DNA of 64,000 nucleotides from Amycolatopsis sp. MtRt-6 (GCF_017308975.1 NZ_JADWPD010000032.1:62001-126000); one strand, 5' to 3'. Counted from the first letter of the stretch, positions 1-8,875 are shown. The notes: generated by a model not told the origin, from the sequence alone. A program made the numbers and translations.

Positions 1-462
1 AGCCCGGACGTGGTGGCATCCGCTCGCGCGGCGCTGGCCGGCGGTGCCCCGATCTTCTGCGACAGCCGGATGGTGGCCTCCGGCATCTCGCGGCCGCGTC
101 TGCCCGCGGACAACGACGTCGTGTGCACGCTGACCGCGCCCGGCGTCGCGGCGCTGGCCGAGCGCCTGGGGACTACCCGGACCGCGGCCGCCATGGAGCT
201 GTGGCGCGAGCGGCTCGACGGCGCGGTGGTGGCGATCGGCAACGCGCCCACGGCCTTGTTCCGGCTGCTGGAAATGCTGGAGGAAGGTGTCCGGCCGGCG
301 GCCGTGCTCGGCTTGCCGGTCGGTTTCGTCGGCGCTGCCGAGTCGAAGGCGGAGCTGGCGTCGGAATCCCACGGCGTGCCGTTCCTGACGGTGCGTGGAC
401 GCCGCGGCGGGAGTGCGATCACCGCGGCCTCGGTCAACGCCATCGCGAGCCCCCGCGAGTGA
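1..462 (+). CDS. cobH: Precorrin-8X methylmutase CobH/CbiC, 5'-truncated by window edge
   Basis: Reading frame is open from base 1, so only the C-terminal 153 residues are visible; the start lies upstream of the window. The family moves the C11 methyl of precorrin-8X to C12, giving hydrogenobyrinate (or the cobalt form in the early-cobalt route). Visible family features are the segment GAPIFCDSRMV near the cut edge, the GNAPTALF motif about 80 residues from it and LGLPVGFVGAAESK near residue 105, all typical of CobH/CbiC. The gene converges on cobK with an 8-bp gap; a weak GAGTG/CACTC hairpin (457-472) covers its stop. Identification is firm; length cannot be judged. Confidence 0.93.
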   Translation, partial: SPDVVASARAALAGGAPIFCDSRMVASGISRPRLPADNDVVCTLTAPGVAALAERLGTTRTAAAMELWRERLDGAVVAIGNAPTALFRLLEMLEEGVRPAAVLGLPVGFVGAAESKAELASESHGVPFLTVRGRRGGSAITAASVNAIASPRE

Positions 463-470
463 GCGGGCAC

Positions 471-1217
471 TCAACCCGTGACTTCGCGCACCGCGCGGAC
501 AGCCGACGCGACATCGCCGGCTTCGGCGGCCGCCGGCAGGGCGGGTCGGTCGATCATCACCACCGGCAGCCCCAGCTCGCGCGCCGCCGTCAGCTTCGCC
601 GCCGGCCGCGGGCCGCCCGCATCCTTGGTCACGAGGACGTCGATCCGGTGCCGCCGGAGCAACGCCCGTTCCTCGTCGAGTGAGAACGGTCCGCGCGCGA
701 GCACGACTTCGCTCCGGGGCGGCAACGGCATTCGCGGCGGTTCGATGCTGCGCAGGAGGAACCACAGATCCAGCCGGGTGAATTCGGTGAGCTGATAACC
801 ACCGGTGCTGAGGAACACCCGGTCTCCCAGGCCCGGGAGCAGGGCGGCGGCCGCCTGCCCGGAGCCAACCCGGTGCCACCGGTCCCCGTCGTCCGGTACC
901 CACCCCGGCCGGACCAGCCGGATGAGCGGGACGTCTTCGCGCCGGCATGCCGACACGGCGTTCGCGCTGATGGTGGCCGCGAAGGGGTGGGTGGCGTCGA
1001 CGACGGCGGTGACCGCGTGGGCCACGAGCCAATCGGCCAATCCCTCCGGGCCGCCGAACCCCCCGATCCGGAGATCGCCCGCGGGCTTCGCCGGAGCCCG
1101 GACCACACCCGCCAACGAAGTGACCACCCGGACGTCGCCACCGGCATGCAGCTCGGTGGCGAGCTCACGCGCCTCCGTGGTTCCGCCGAGGATCAGGACA
1201 ACCGGACGAACGTCCAC
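471..1217 (-). CDS. cobK: Precorrin-6A reductase CobK
   Basis: NAD(P)H-dependent reductase converting precorrin-6A to precorrin-6B in corrin synthesis. The N-terminus has the dinucleotide-binding segment VLILGGTTEARELA, followed by VVDATHPFAATIS and later VTKDAGG, all CobK/CbiJ hallmarks. About 248 residues, normal for the family. I chose the GTG at 1217 (Val-Asp-Val-Arg-Pro before the Rossmann strand); the frame stays open to 1244 but that extension runs further into cobL. It overlaps the cobL stop by 25 bp and is the last gene of the minus-strand run bluB-cobT-cobS-cobL-cobK, so it is probably translationally coupled. Confidence 0.93.
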   Translation of the reverse strand: MDVRPVVLILGGTTEARELATELHAGGDVRVVTSLAGVVRAPAKPAGDLRIGGFGGPEGLADWLVAHAVTAVVDATHPFAATISANAVSACRREDVPLIRLVRPGWVPDDGDRWHRVGSGQAAAALLPGLGDRVFLSTGGYQLTEFTRLDLWFLLRSIEPPRMPLPPRSEVVLARGPFSLDEERALLRRHRIDVLVTKDAGGPRPAAKLTAARELGLPVVMIDRPALPAAAEAGDVASAVRAVREVTG

Positions 1218-2404
1218 TGCGTCACCACCCGCATCCGCCGCCACGCGGTGTACCTGCCGAGCGGCTCTGCCTGGTCGACCGCCAGGCGGCTCAACTCGCC
1301 CCCGTGCTCGCGGTGCAGCCCGGCCAGCAGGTGCTCGGCCTCGACCGTGACGGCGTGGGCCACCAGCCGGCCACCGGGCGGGAGCACCTGCCGGGCGGCC
1401 ACGAGGATCCGGGGGTCGGCGACGCCGCCACCGACGAAAACGGCAGCCGGTCCGGGCAAACCGGCCAGCGCGTCGGGTGCCGGGCCCAGGACGACTTCCA
1501 GATCGGGCACGCCCAGGGTTCCGGCGTTGCGGCCGATCCGCTCGGCGCGTGCGGGATCACGCTCGACGGCGATCGCCCGGCAGCTCGGGTGGTGCCGCAT
1601 CCATTCGATCGCGATGCTCCCCGCGCCCGCACCGACGTCCCACAGCAGTTCTCCCGGCTGAGGGGCGAGCCGGGCCAGTGCCGCGGCCCGGACGTCACGT
1701 TTGGTCAGTTGCCCGTCGTGCTCGAACGCCGTGTCCGGAAGGCCGCCGACGGTCGCCAACGCGGTACCGGCGGCGGGGACCGCGCACGACACCGCGAAAA
1801 GGTGCAGGGCCGACTGCGGAACCGCGTCCCAGGCTGCGGCCGTGCTCTCGGTGAGCGTTTCGGCCGGACCGCCGAGCTCCTCCAGCATGACCATCCGGCT
1901 CGCGCCGTAGCCGTGCCGCACCAGCAGCGCTCCGATCTCCTGCCCGGCCCCACCGAGGACGACCAGCCGCCGTCCGGGCGCCAGCGCCCGCACCAGGCGT
2001 TCGACGGGACGGCCGCCGACGTTGACGACCTCGACGTCGTCCGACGGCCAGCCCAGCCGGGCGCAGGCCAGCGCGATCGAGGACGGGTGCGGCACGACGC
2101 GGACGCGGCTCGGACCGGCGATGTCTCCGATGGTGACGCCGATGCCGTGGGCCATCGGATCGCCGCTGGCGAGCACGCACAGCCTCGCCGTCCGGTGCTC
2201 GGCCAGGAGGCCGGGTAGCCCGGCGCGCAGCGGGCTCGGCAGGCGGACGCGGCGCGCGGGCACCTCGTCCGGCAGCAGGCCCAGCTGCCGCTCACTGCCG
2301 ACCACCACCTCGGCTCCCAGCACGACGCTCCGGGCGGCCGGCGACAACCCGGACCAGCCGTCGGCGCCGATCCCGACGATGTCGATGGGATCCGTGCTCA
2401 CCAC
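1193..2404 (-). CDS. cobL: Precorrin-6Y C5,C15-methyltransferase (decarboxylating) CobL
   Basis: Bifunctional enzyme of 403 residues (CbiE plus CbiT). The N-terminal tetrapyrrole methylase half has VGIGADGW, the LASGDPMAHGIG loop and VPHPSSIALACARLGW. The C-terminal half is a Rossmann methyltransferase with LLWDVGAGAGSIAIEW as the SAM-binding glycine loop. It methylates C5 and C15 of precorrin-6B and removes the C12 acetate carboxyl, giving precorrin-8X, the CobH substrate. GTG start at 2404 overlaps the cobS stop; a second GTG follows immediately. Full length for a fused CobL. Confidence 0.94.
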   Translation of the reverse strand: MVSTDPIDIVGIGADGWSGLSPAARSVVLGAEVVVGSERQLGLLPDEVPARRVRLPSPLRAGLPGLLAEHRTARLCVLASGDPMAHGIGVTIGDIAGPSRVRVVPHPSSIALACARLGWPSDDVEVVNVGGRPVERLVRALAPGRRLVVLGGAGQEIGALLVRHGYGASRMVMLEELGGPAETLTESTAAAWDAVPQSALHLFAVSCAVPAAGTALATVGGLPDTAFEHDGQLTKRDVRAAALARLAPQPGELLWDVGAGAGSIAIEWMRHHPSCRAIAVERDPARAERIGRNAGTLGVPDLEVVLGPAPDALAGLPGPAAVFVGGGVADPRILVAARQVLPPGGRLVAHAVTVEAEHLLAGLHREHGGELSRLAVDQAEPLGRYTAWRRMRVVTQWTFVRLS

Positions 2405-3204
2405 GCCCCCAGTGCCAGCACCAGAACGGAAAGGCCCATCGCGATCTCCCCGGCCGCCCCGAGCACGTCACCGGTGCTGCCGCCGAGCCGGCGGCGGGCG
2501 TGCCGGCCCAGCAGCTCCGTGGCGGCCCACGCGGCCAAGACGGCCAACGGCCCCTGCCACGGCCGGCCTGGGACGGCGAGCACGCCGAGCGCGGCGGCTG
2601 CGGCGAACCAGCCCGCCGCCACCGGCACCGGCACCGAATCGGCCCACAATGCCCCGAAGCCGGTCGGCCGGGCCGGCGGTATCCCCCGGCGGCACGCCCA
2701 CGTCATCGCGACCATGCCGACAGTGACGGCCAGCCCCGCGGCCGTCCACCGGCCGGCGCCGGCGAGCTGCGCGAAACCCGTCGCCTGCACGCCGAGGACC
2801 AGGATGAGAGCGGCCACGCCCATCGGTCCCACCTCGGGCGATTTCATGATCGCCAGCGCGCGCTCCGGCGGCTGGTAGCTGCCCAGCGCGTCCGCCGTGT
2901 CCGCGAGACCGTCGAGGTGCAGACCCCGGGTGGCCAGCACGACCACGGCAACGGTGACCGTGCCGGCCAGCATCGGCGCGGCCCCGAGCCGGGTGAGTCC
3001 GGACAGCACGCCGGCCGCGAGCAAACCGAGCCCAGCGCCCACGACCGGAGTCACGATCGCCGTACGACGAGCGAGCGAGCGGTCCGGTGGCCGGTATCCC
3101 AGCGGCAGCACCGTGTTGACGGCGGCCGCCACCCGCACGGCCGCGCCCCAGCCCCGGGGTGCGACCGGCTGTTCCGGCTCGTCCCCGTCCCCCGAAAATC
3201 CCAT
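2398..3204 (-). CDS. cobS: Adenosylcobinamide-GDP ribazoletransferase (cobalamin synthase) CobS/CobV
   Basis: Integral membrane enzyme joining adenosylcobinamide-GDP to alpha-ribazole, the last bond of cobalamin. Of 268 residues, the family motif GLHLDGLADTADALG is clear near residue 95 and carries the metal-binding acidic residues, followed by KSPEVGPMGVAAL. Several hydrophobic helices follow (GWFAAAAALGVLAV and the C-terminal AMGLSVLVLALGAW). ATG at 3204 lies 8 bp below the cobT stop; the 3' end overlaps the start of cobL. Confidence 0.94.
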   Translation of the reverse strand: MGFSGDGDEPEQPVAPRGWGAAVRVAAAVNTVLPLGYRPPDRSLARRTAIVTPVVGAGLGLLAAGVLSGLTRLGAAPMLAGTVTVAVVVLATRGLHLDGLADTADALGSYQPPERALAIMKSPEVGPMGVAALILVLGVQATGFAQLAGAGRWTAAGLAVTVGMVAMTWACRRGIPPARPTGFGALWADSVPVPVAAGWFAAAAALGVLAVPGRPWQGPLAVLAAWAATELLGRHARRRLGGSTGDVLGAAGEIAMGLSVLVLALGAW

Positions 3205-3211
3205 CGCCGGG

Positions 3212-4273
3212 CTACCCCTCCGGCCGGTCGGAAACCCCGGCCTCCTCGAACGTTCTCATGTTCCCGAGGATCGCCGACGCCACGCGCAACAACGGCACCA
3301 CCGCCACCGCGCCACTGCCTTCCCCGAGATGCAGGCCCAGATCGAGGACGGGCTCCAGCCCCAGCCGGCGCAACGCCACGTCGTGCGCCGGTTCGCTCGA
3401 CCGGTGACCGGCCAGCCACCACCGGACCGCCGACGGCGCCATCGCGTGCGCCACGAGCGCGGCCGCGCCGACGATGACCCCGTCCAGGACCGCCGGTGTC
3501 CGTCCGGCCGCCGCACCGAGCAGGAAGCCGGCGATCGCGGCCAGGTCCGCCCCGCCGATCGCCGCCAGGACGTCGACCGGATCGGTCAGTTCACCGGCCC
3601 GCCGCACGGCGGCCCGCACGACCGCGGTCTTCCTGGCCACCCCCTCGGCGTCCAGGCCCGTCCCAGGCCCGGTGACCAGGCCGGGATCCGCTCCGGCGAG
3701 CCGGGCGACGAGCGCGGCGGACGGCGTCGTGTTGCCGATCCCGACCTCCCCGGCGATCAGCAGGTCGGCACCGGCCGCGATCTCCTCCGCGGCGATCGCA
3801 GCACCCGCGAGCAGCGCCCGCTCGGCTTCTTCGCGCGACAACGCGTTCTCGAGATCGATCCGGCCGCTGCCGCGGCGCACCTTGTACCGCGAGACCTCCG
3901 GAGGAGTGTCGGCGTCCACGGCCAGGTCCTCGACGCGCACCGAAGCGCCGACCTCCGCCGCCACCACGGAAACGGCTGCGATCCCGGCCCGGACGGCGCC
4001 GACCATCTGCGCCGTCACCTCGGCCGGGTAGGCAGAAACACCGGCTCGGGCGACGCCGTGGTCGCCGGCGAACACGACGACCCGCGGAGCCGTCACCGGG
4101 CCCGGCGGGCACAGGCCGCGCACCCCGCTCAGCCACACCGACAGTTCTTCCAGCCGGGCGAGGGAACCGGGCGGTTTGGTCAGCCTGTCCTGCTGCTTAC
4201 GTGCCTGCTCGGCCGCCTGCTCGTCCGGCACGGCCGCGGCGACGGCCGCGCACAAAGAGTCCACTGTGGTCAT
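3212..4273 (-). CDS. cobT: Nicotinate-nucleotide--dimethylbenzimidazole phosphoribosyltransferase CobT
   Basis: Cytosolic enzyme transferring phosphoribose from nicotinate mononucleotide to 5,6-dimethylbenzimidazole, forming alpha-ribazole 5'-phosphate. The 353-residue length is normal. Visible signatures are QDRLTKPPGSLARLEEL near the N-terminus, VVFAGDHGVARAGVSAYP, GEVGIGNTTPSAAL and the C-terminal LGLHLGEGSGA with the conserved active-site glutamate. Its ATG at 4273 overlaps the bluB stop (ATGA), placing ligand synthesis and ligand activation next to each other. Confidence 0.96.
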   Translation of the reverse strand: MTTVDSLCAAVAAAVPDEQAAEQARKQQDRLTKPPGSLARLEELSVWLSGVRGLCPPGPVTAPRVVVFAGDHGVARAGVSAYPAEVTAQMVGAVRAGIAAVSVVAAEVGASVRVEDLAVDADTPPEVSRYKVRRGSGRIDLENALSREEAERALLAGAAIAAEEIAAGADLLIAGEVGIGNTTPSAALVARLAGADPGLVTGPGTGLDAEGVARKTAVVRAAVRRAGELTDPVDVLAAIGGADLAAIAGFLLGAAAGRTPAVLDGVIVGAAALVAHAMAPSAVRWWLAGHRSSEPAHDVALRRLGLEPVLDLGLHLGEGSGAVAVVPLLRVASAILGNMRTFEEAGVSDRPEG

Positions 4274-4962
4274 TCGATCCGCTCCCCCGATCGGCCGTAC
4301 CGGTCACTGTGCACGACCTTCTCCAGCGGCATCCGGGTCCGCCACTTGTGCCGCTCGAGATCGGGCACCTGCTGCAGGTGCGTGACCGGCCCCAGGCAGA
4401 GCCACGCGATCGGGCGCAAGCGCTCGGGGATTCCGAGCAATGCGCGCAGCTTTTCCTCGCGGTAGAAACTCACCCAGCCGACGCCGATGTCTTCGGCGGT
4501 CGCCGCCAGCCACAGGTTCTGGATGGCCAAGCACACCGAATACAGGCCCGCGTCGGCGATCGCGTGCCTGCCGAGCACCGCCGGGGCACCGCGGTCGGCG
4601 TCATAGGTGACGACCACACCGATCGAGGAGTCGAGGATGCCCTCGATCCTGATACCGGCGAAGCGTTTCGCTTCCTCGCCGGCCAATTGGCCACGGAAGA
4701 CCTCGCGCTCCTGCAGCACGTGCTCACGGAATTCCGTCCTGATCCCACGATCCCGCACGAGGATGAAATCCCACGGCTGGCTGAGCCCGACGCTCGGCGC
4801 GGCGTGGGCCGCCGAAAGGATCCGCCGCAGCACTCCCCCGTCGATCGGCTCTCCGGTGAATTCGGCCCGGACGTCCCGTCGCCGGGCGACGACGTCGTAG
4901 AAGGAAGCCAGGGGAACGACTTCGTCATGATCTTCCCATGGAGGACTTTCCCTTGGTAGCAT
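4270..4962 (-). CDS. bluB: 5,6-dimethylbenzimidazole synthase BluB
   Basis: Flavin-destructase of the nitroreductase fold that breaks down reduced FMN with oxygen to make 5,6-dimethylbenzimidazole. BluB features are FYDVVARRRDVRAEF, LSAAHAAPSVGLSQPWDF, DAGLYSVCLAIQNLWLAA and the C-terminal VTHLQQVPDLERHKWRTR stretch. I chose the ATG at 4962 (about 230 residues) because GGAAGG lies about 9 bp upstream and the protein then matches the usual BluB length; the frame stays open to 5238 but that part has no BluB features and runs over the divergent cobM start. First gene of the minus-strand operon. Confidence 0.93.
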   Translation of the reverse strand: MLPRESPPWEDHDEVVPLASFYDVVARRRDVRAEFTGEPIDGGVLRRILSAAHAAPSVGLSQPWDFILVRDRGIRTEFREHVLQEREVFRGQLAGEEAKRFAGIRIEGILDSSIGVVVTYDADRGAPAVLGRHAIADAGLYSVCLAIQNLWLAATAEDIGVGWVSFYREEKLRALLGIPERLRPIAWLCLGPVTHLQQVPDLERHKWRTRMPLEKVVHSDRYGRSGERIE

Positions 4963-5104
4963 TGAGCATCCTTCCACGAAGTTCGCGTCCGTGTCCACCG
5001 AACATACTGGAGTGCCGTGCGTTGAGTCAGTATCACAGTTCCGAAGTGGCGCCGGGGGAGTTTTCGGAGACCGTGGCACTGCGCTCACCCGGCCGGAGCC
5101 GGAC

Positions 5105-5929
5105 GTGATTTCCTTCGTCGGCGGCGGCCCCGGCGCCGCCGATCTGCTCACGGTCCGGGCCGTTCGCCGGCTTGCCGTCGCGGACGTGGTGATCTGGGCG
5201 TCCTCGCTCGTCACCGAGGACGTCGTCGCAGAGTGCAACCCGGCCGCCGTGATCCACGACTCCGCGGGGATGACGCTGGACGACGTCCTCCGGGTCTACG
5301 CCGCTCACCCCGACGCGCGAATCGTGCGCCTGCATTCCGGTGACGTTTCGGTATTCAGCTCCATCACCGAGCAGATCGAGTGGTGCGAAAGCACCGGCCG
5401 CGAATGGGAAATCGTTCCCGGCGTCGGCTCTCTCGCCGCCGCGTGCGCGGCCGCGGGCGTCGAGCTGACCGTCCCGACGATCTCGCAGAGCGTGGTGCTC
5501 ACACGGCTCGGCGGCGGCCGGACCGCGGGCTCGATGCGGCCGGGGGAAAGCATTCCCGAGCTCGCCAGGACCGGTGCCACCATGGCCGTGTACCTCTCCG
5601 CGGCGCGCCCGGAGCAGCTCCGGGCCGAGCTCATCGACGACGGGCGCGGCTATCCGCCGGACACCCCCGCGGTGGTCGTGGCGAAGGCGTCCTGGCCGGA
5701 TCAGCTGGTGATCGACACGACCGTGGACCGGCTGCCGGAAGCACTGTCCGGCAACGGGATCCGGACCGTGGCACTCGTCCTGGTCGGCGCCGCGCTCAAG
5801 CGCCCGAACGGCGGAGTTCCGCGCAGCCGTGTCTACGACCCGGCCTACTCGCACGGCTGCCGGCGGCGATCCACCGAGGGCAGCACGGTCGGACGGCCGA
5901 TTCCCGCAGCGAAACGCCGCCGCCCGTGA
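5105..5929 (+). CDS. cobM: Precorrin-4 C11-methyltransferase CobM/CbiF
   Basis: SAM-dependent tetrapyrrole methylase that methylates C11. The N-terminal VGGGPGAADLLTVRA, the HSGDVSVFSSITEQ substrate loop, EIVPGVGSLAAACAAAG and LTVPTISQSVVLTR are CobM/CbiF signatures. GTG at 5105 puts the methylase strand immediately after the start, giving 274 residues; the open frame begins at 4991 but the extra 38 residues look like leader. It is divergent from bluB across about 140 bp. Its TGA overlaps the GTG of cobJ. Confidence 0.93.
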   Translation: MISFVGGGPGAADLLTVRAVRRLAVADVVIWASSLVTEDVVAECNPAAVIHDSAGMTLDDVLRVYAAHPDARIVRLHSGDVSVFSSITEQIEWCESTGREWEIVPGVGSLAAACAAAGVELTVPTISQSVVLTRLGGGRTAGSMRPGESIPELARTGATMAVYLSAARPEQLRAELIDDGRGYPPDTPAVVVAKASWPDQLVIDTTVDRLPEALSGNGIRTVALVLVGAALKRPNGGVPRSRVYDPAYSHGCRRRSTEGSTVGRPIPAAKRRRP

Positions 5930-6678
5930 CCGGCGAGCTCGCGCTGGTCGGTCTCGGTCCCGGCGGTCCCGAACACCGCACACCGGCTGCGGCCACGGCG
6001 GTGCGCGAGGCCGATGTCGTCGTCGGGTACGAGTACTACCTGAAGCTGTGCGCCGACATCACCACACCGGATCAGGAACTGGTCGCCGGCCGGATGGGCG
6101 AGGAAGCGGAACGCGCGGACGTCGCCGTGCGCAGGGCTTCGGCCGGCGCCCGGGTCGCGCTCGTGTCCACGGGCGACATCGGGGTCTACGGAATGGCTTC
6201 GCTCGCCTTGCAGCTGACCGCCGGACTGCCCGCCGGAAAACGGCCCGCCGTGCGGATCCTGCCCGGCGTGACCGCCGCGGTCGCCGCGGCCGCACTGCTC
6301 GGCGCGCCTCTGGCGCGCGATTTCGCCTGCCTGACCCTTTCCGACGTGCTCGCGCCGTGGGAACTGGTGGAACGGCGGTTGCGCGCGCTGGCCGGCTCCG
6401 GCGTGGTGCTGGCGCTCTACAACGTCCGGTCGGCAGCGCGACCTTGGCAGCTCGGCCGGGCACGCGAGGTGCTGCTGGAATCCCGGCCCGGATCGACCCC
6501 GGTCGGCGTGGTGACCAACGCCGCGCGGGACGGCGAACAGGCCGCGGTGACGACGCTCGGCGAGCTGTCCGCGGACGGCATCGGCATGAACACCGTGCTG
6601 ATCGTCGGCGCGGCGAGCACCTCGCTGCACGACGGCTGGATGGTGACCGATCGCGCGCTGCGAGGCGAAACCAGGTGA
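5926..6678 (+). CDS. cobJ: Precorrin-3B C17-methyltransferase CobJ/CbiH
   Basis: Ring-contracting methyltransferase that methylates C17. It has 250 residues from a GTG overlapping the cobM stop (GTGA). Signatures: LVGLGPGGPEHRTPAA, VVVGYEYYLKL, VALVSTGDIGVYGMASLAL, VRILPGVTAAVAAAALLGAPL with DFACLTLSD, and GVVTNAARDGEQ. In many actinobacteria this enzyme is fused to CobI or CbiG; here it stands alone, with cobI about 12.6 kb away. Its stop overlaps the cobA start. Confidence 0.94.
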   Translation: MTGELALVGLGPGGPEHRTPAAATAVREADVVVGYEYYLKLCADITTPDQELVAGRMGEEAERADVAVRRASAGARVALVSTGDIGVYGMASLALQLTAGLPAGKRPAVRILPGVTAAVAAAALLGAPLARDFACLTLSDVLAPWELVERRLRALAGSGVVLALYNVRSAARPWQLGRAREVLLESRPGSTPVGVVTNAARDGEQAAVTTLGELSADGIGMNTVLIVGAASTSLHDGWMVTDRALRGETR

Positions 6679-7424
6679 CGGTCTACCTCGTCGGAACCGG
6701 TCCCGGAGCCGCGGACCTGCTGACTGTCCGCGCGGCCAAGCTGCTCGGTGCCGCCGAACACGTCGTCTACGACCGGCCGTCGATGGCGGAGATCGTCGCG
6801 CTGGCACCCGCCGCCGCGCACAAGCACATCGTCGGCAAGAGCCGGGGTCGCCCGGCACTGAGCCAGGACGAGGTGAACGCCTTCCTGGTGGAACTGGGCC
6901 GGTCGGGTGAATCCGTCGTCCGGCTCAAGGCGGGTGATCCGTTCGTGGTGTCCCGCGGCAGCGAGGAGTCGCTCGCGCTCGCCGCCGCCGGGATTCCGTT
7001 CGAGGTAGTGCCCGGCATCTCCGCCGCGGTCGCCGCCCCCGCGTACGCCGGTGTCCCGGTCATGGTGCGCCAGCTGGCACGGACGTTGACCGTCGTCGCC
7101 GCCAACGACGATCCCGCCTACCCGGGCCCGGTCGACTGGCGCGCGGTCGCGGCGGTCGGTGGCACCATCGTGCTCCTCACCGGCCGGGCCGCTCTCCGGG
7201 AGATCGTGGCCGAACTGCTCGCCGGGGGCCTTCCGCCCGACACCCCGATCACCGCCGTCAGCGCGGCCACCCGGGACCGTCAGCGCACGGTCCGTGGCAC
7301 GCTGGCCGATCCGCCGGACGCGCGGCTGCCGGCGCCGCTGACCGTCGTCATCGGCACCGTCGCGGGCCTGGACCTGGCTTGGCATACTGAAAGCCTGGGG
7401 AGGACCACCCGTGAACATTCCTGA
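6675..7424 (+). CDS. cobA: Uroporphyrinogen-III C-methyltransferase CobA (single-domain SUMT)
   Basis: Methylates C2 and C7 of uroporphyrinogen III, giving precorrin-2, the entry to B12 and siroheme. The 249-residue protein begins at a GTG overlapping the cobJ stop (GTGA). SUMT hallmarks: LVGTGPGAADLLTVRAAKLL, YDRPSMAEI, VGKSRGRPALSQDEVN, VRLKAGDPFVVSRGSEE, and VPGISAAVAAPAYAGVPV. It ends with a 14-bp overlap into cbiM. This is one of two SUMT domains in the window; the other is fused to a Met8-like domain (12689-13903). Confidence 0.93.
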   Translation: MTVYLVGTGPGAADLLTVRAAKLLGAAEHVVYDRPSMAEIVALAPAAAHKHIVGKSRGRPALSQDEVNAFLVELGRSGESVVRLKAGDPFVVSRGSEESLALAAAGIPFEVVPGISAAVAAPAYAGVPVMVRQLARTLTVVAANDDPAYPGPVDWRAVAAVGGTIVLLTGRAALREIVAELLAGGLPPDTPITAVSAATRDRQRTVRGTLADPPDARLPAPLTVVIGTVAGLDLAWHTESLGRTTREHS

Positions 7425-8109
7425 CGGCTTCGTCAATCTGCCCACCTCCGCGGCCGGCGCCGTGGTCGCCTGTGCCGGCGTGGCCATCTGCGTGCGGCGG
7501 ACCGCCGGCGACCTGGTGGGCGGCCGGTTGCCCGCCGCCGGCCTGGCCGGCGCCTGGTTCCTGCTGATGACCGCTCCGCTCGTCCCCATCGCGGCGGGCA
7601 CCGATTCCCATTTGCTGGGCGGCACACTCGCGGTCACGCTCCTCGGCCCCTACCTGGGCGCGCTCGTGTGCGCGCTCGTCACGCTCATCCAAGCCGTCTT
7701 CATCGGCGACGGCGGAGTCAGCGCGCTCGGGGTGAACATCGTCAACCTCGCTCTGGTTCCCGCCCTCGTGGGCCACCCGCTCGCCGCCGGGCTCCGCAGG
7801 CTGCTTCCCCGTCGCCCGTGGGCCGTCGCGATCGCGGCCGGGGGTGCCGCGGTGGTCTCGGTCGCCTCCGCCGCCCTGCTGTTCAGCGGTGAATACGCGA
7901 TCGGCGGCGCGGCAGGCATCCCGCTCGGCACCGTGGTCACCAGCACACTGGTCGCCTATTCCGTGGTCGCGCTGGTGGAAGGCGTGGTGACCGGCTTGCT
8001 CGTCCGCGCGGTGTACGCGGCGCGCCCGGACCTGGTGTGGCTGGCGCGGCCACTCCGCAAGGCGCCGGTCGCGGCTCCCGAACAACGATCCGGGCCCGAT
8101 GAGCGGTAG
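7411..8109 (+). CDS. cbiM: CbiM-type cobalt ECF transporter substrate-binding membrane protein, Asn at position 2
   Basis: Substrate-capture membrane component of an energy-coupling-factor cobalt importer, 232 residues with about six hydrophobic helices. The N-terminus reads MNIPDGF, whereas characterised CbiM/NikM proteins usually start MHIPDGF or similar with His2 as metal ligand; His67 in DSHLLGGTLAV is present. Later motifs LLGPYLGALVCALVTLIQ and GVNIVNLALVPALVG fit the family. No separate cbiN is seen. GTG start at 7411, followed by cbiQ overlapping by 11 bp and then the fused ATPase, so the importer genes form one transcript with cobM-cobJ-cobA. Confidence 0.9.
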   Translation: MNIPDGFVNLPTSAAGAVVACAGVAICVRRTAGDLVGGRLPAAGLAGAWFLLMTAPLVPIAAGTDSHLLGGTLAVTLLGPYLGALVCALVTLIQAVFIGDGGVSALGVNIVNLALVPALVGHPLAAGLRRLLPRRPWAVAIAAGGAAVVSVASAALLFSGEYAIGGAAGIPLGTVVTSTLVAYSVVALVEGVVTGLLVRAVYAARPDLVWLARPLRKAPVAAPEQRSGPDER

Positions 8110-8875
8110 CGCCCACCAGGGCGGCGGAGATCTCGTCATCCCGGCGGACACGCCCGTCCACAGGATGGCGCCGGCGCCCAAGATCGTGGCCACGGTCTTG
8201 TTCATCGTCGCGGTCGCCTTCACACCTTCCCGTATCTTCTGGCCGTTCCTCTGGTACGCCTTCGTGCTGGCTGTCGCGGTGGCACTGGCCCGGTTGCCGA
8301 TCCTGACCCTGGTTCGCCGTCTCGTCGTCGAAGTGCCGTTCCTGTTGTTCACGGTGCTGTTGCCGTTCACCGGCGGCGGACCCGAAATCCGGGTCCTCGG
8401 CCTTCCGCTGTCGCTGAACGGCCTGCAGGCGGCGGCCATGATCATCCTGAAGGCCACGTTCGGCCTGCTGGCCACCGGTGTCCTCGCCGCGACGACATCC
8501 CTGCCCGAGATCATCACCGGCTTCGAGCAACTTCGGATGCCGCGCGTCCTCACGGTGATCGCGTCGTTCATGGTGCGCTATCTGGAGCTGCTGGTGGCCG
8601 AACTCAACCGGTTGCGCACCGCGCGGGCCTGCCGGGGCGGAAATCCGCGCTGGCTCTGGCACGTCAAAGATGTCGCCGGCTGCCTGGGGGCGATGTTCCT
8701 GCGCACCTTGGAACGCGGCGAGAGGGTGCACGTGGCCATGCTGTCGCGGGGATTCGACGGCCGCCTGCCCCCGGCGTCGACCGGCACCCTCCCGGCAGTG
8801 CGGGTGTGGCTGGCCGCGGCGATCCTGCCGGCGCTCGCCGGGGCCGGCAGCATTACAGCCGCGGTGATGACGTGA
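8099..8875 (+). CDS. cbiQ: CbiQ cobalt ECF transporter transmembrane coupling protein
   Basis: T component of the cobalt ECF importer, which couples ATPase movements to the CbiM subunit. The 258-residue protein has four to five hydrophobic helices, starting at APKIVATVLFIVAVAFTPS. The two cytoplasmic coupling motifs with Ala-Arg-x-Gly-like cores are visible as RTARACRGG and AMLSRGFDGR. The start overlaps cbiM, and the 3' end overlaps the GTG of the CbiX-CbiO fusion (8872) by 4 bp. Confidence 0.92.
   Translation: MSGSAHQGGGDLVIPADTPVHRMAPAPKIVATVLFIVAVAFTPSRIFWPFLWYAFVLAVAVALARLPILTLVRRLVVEVPFLLFTVLLPFTGGGPEIRVLGLPLSLNGLQAAAMIILKATFGLLATGVLAATTSLPEIITGFEQLRMPRVLTVIASFMVRYLELLVAELNRLRTARACRGGNPRWLWHVKDVAGCLGAMFLRTLERGERVHVAMLSRGFDGRLPPASTGTLPAVRVWLAAAILPALAGAGSITAAVMT

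Noticed and set aside
4963..5104. Cobalamin riboswitch before bluB or cobM
   Set aside because: The gap is only about 140 bp and I find no B12-box-like sequence on either strand there. Other B12-locus gaps also lack one.
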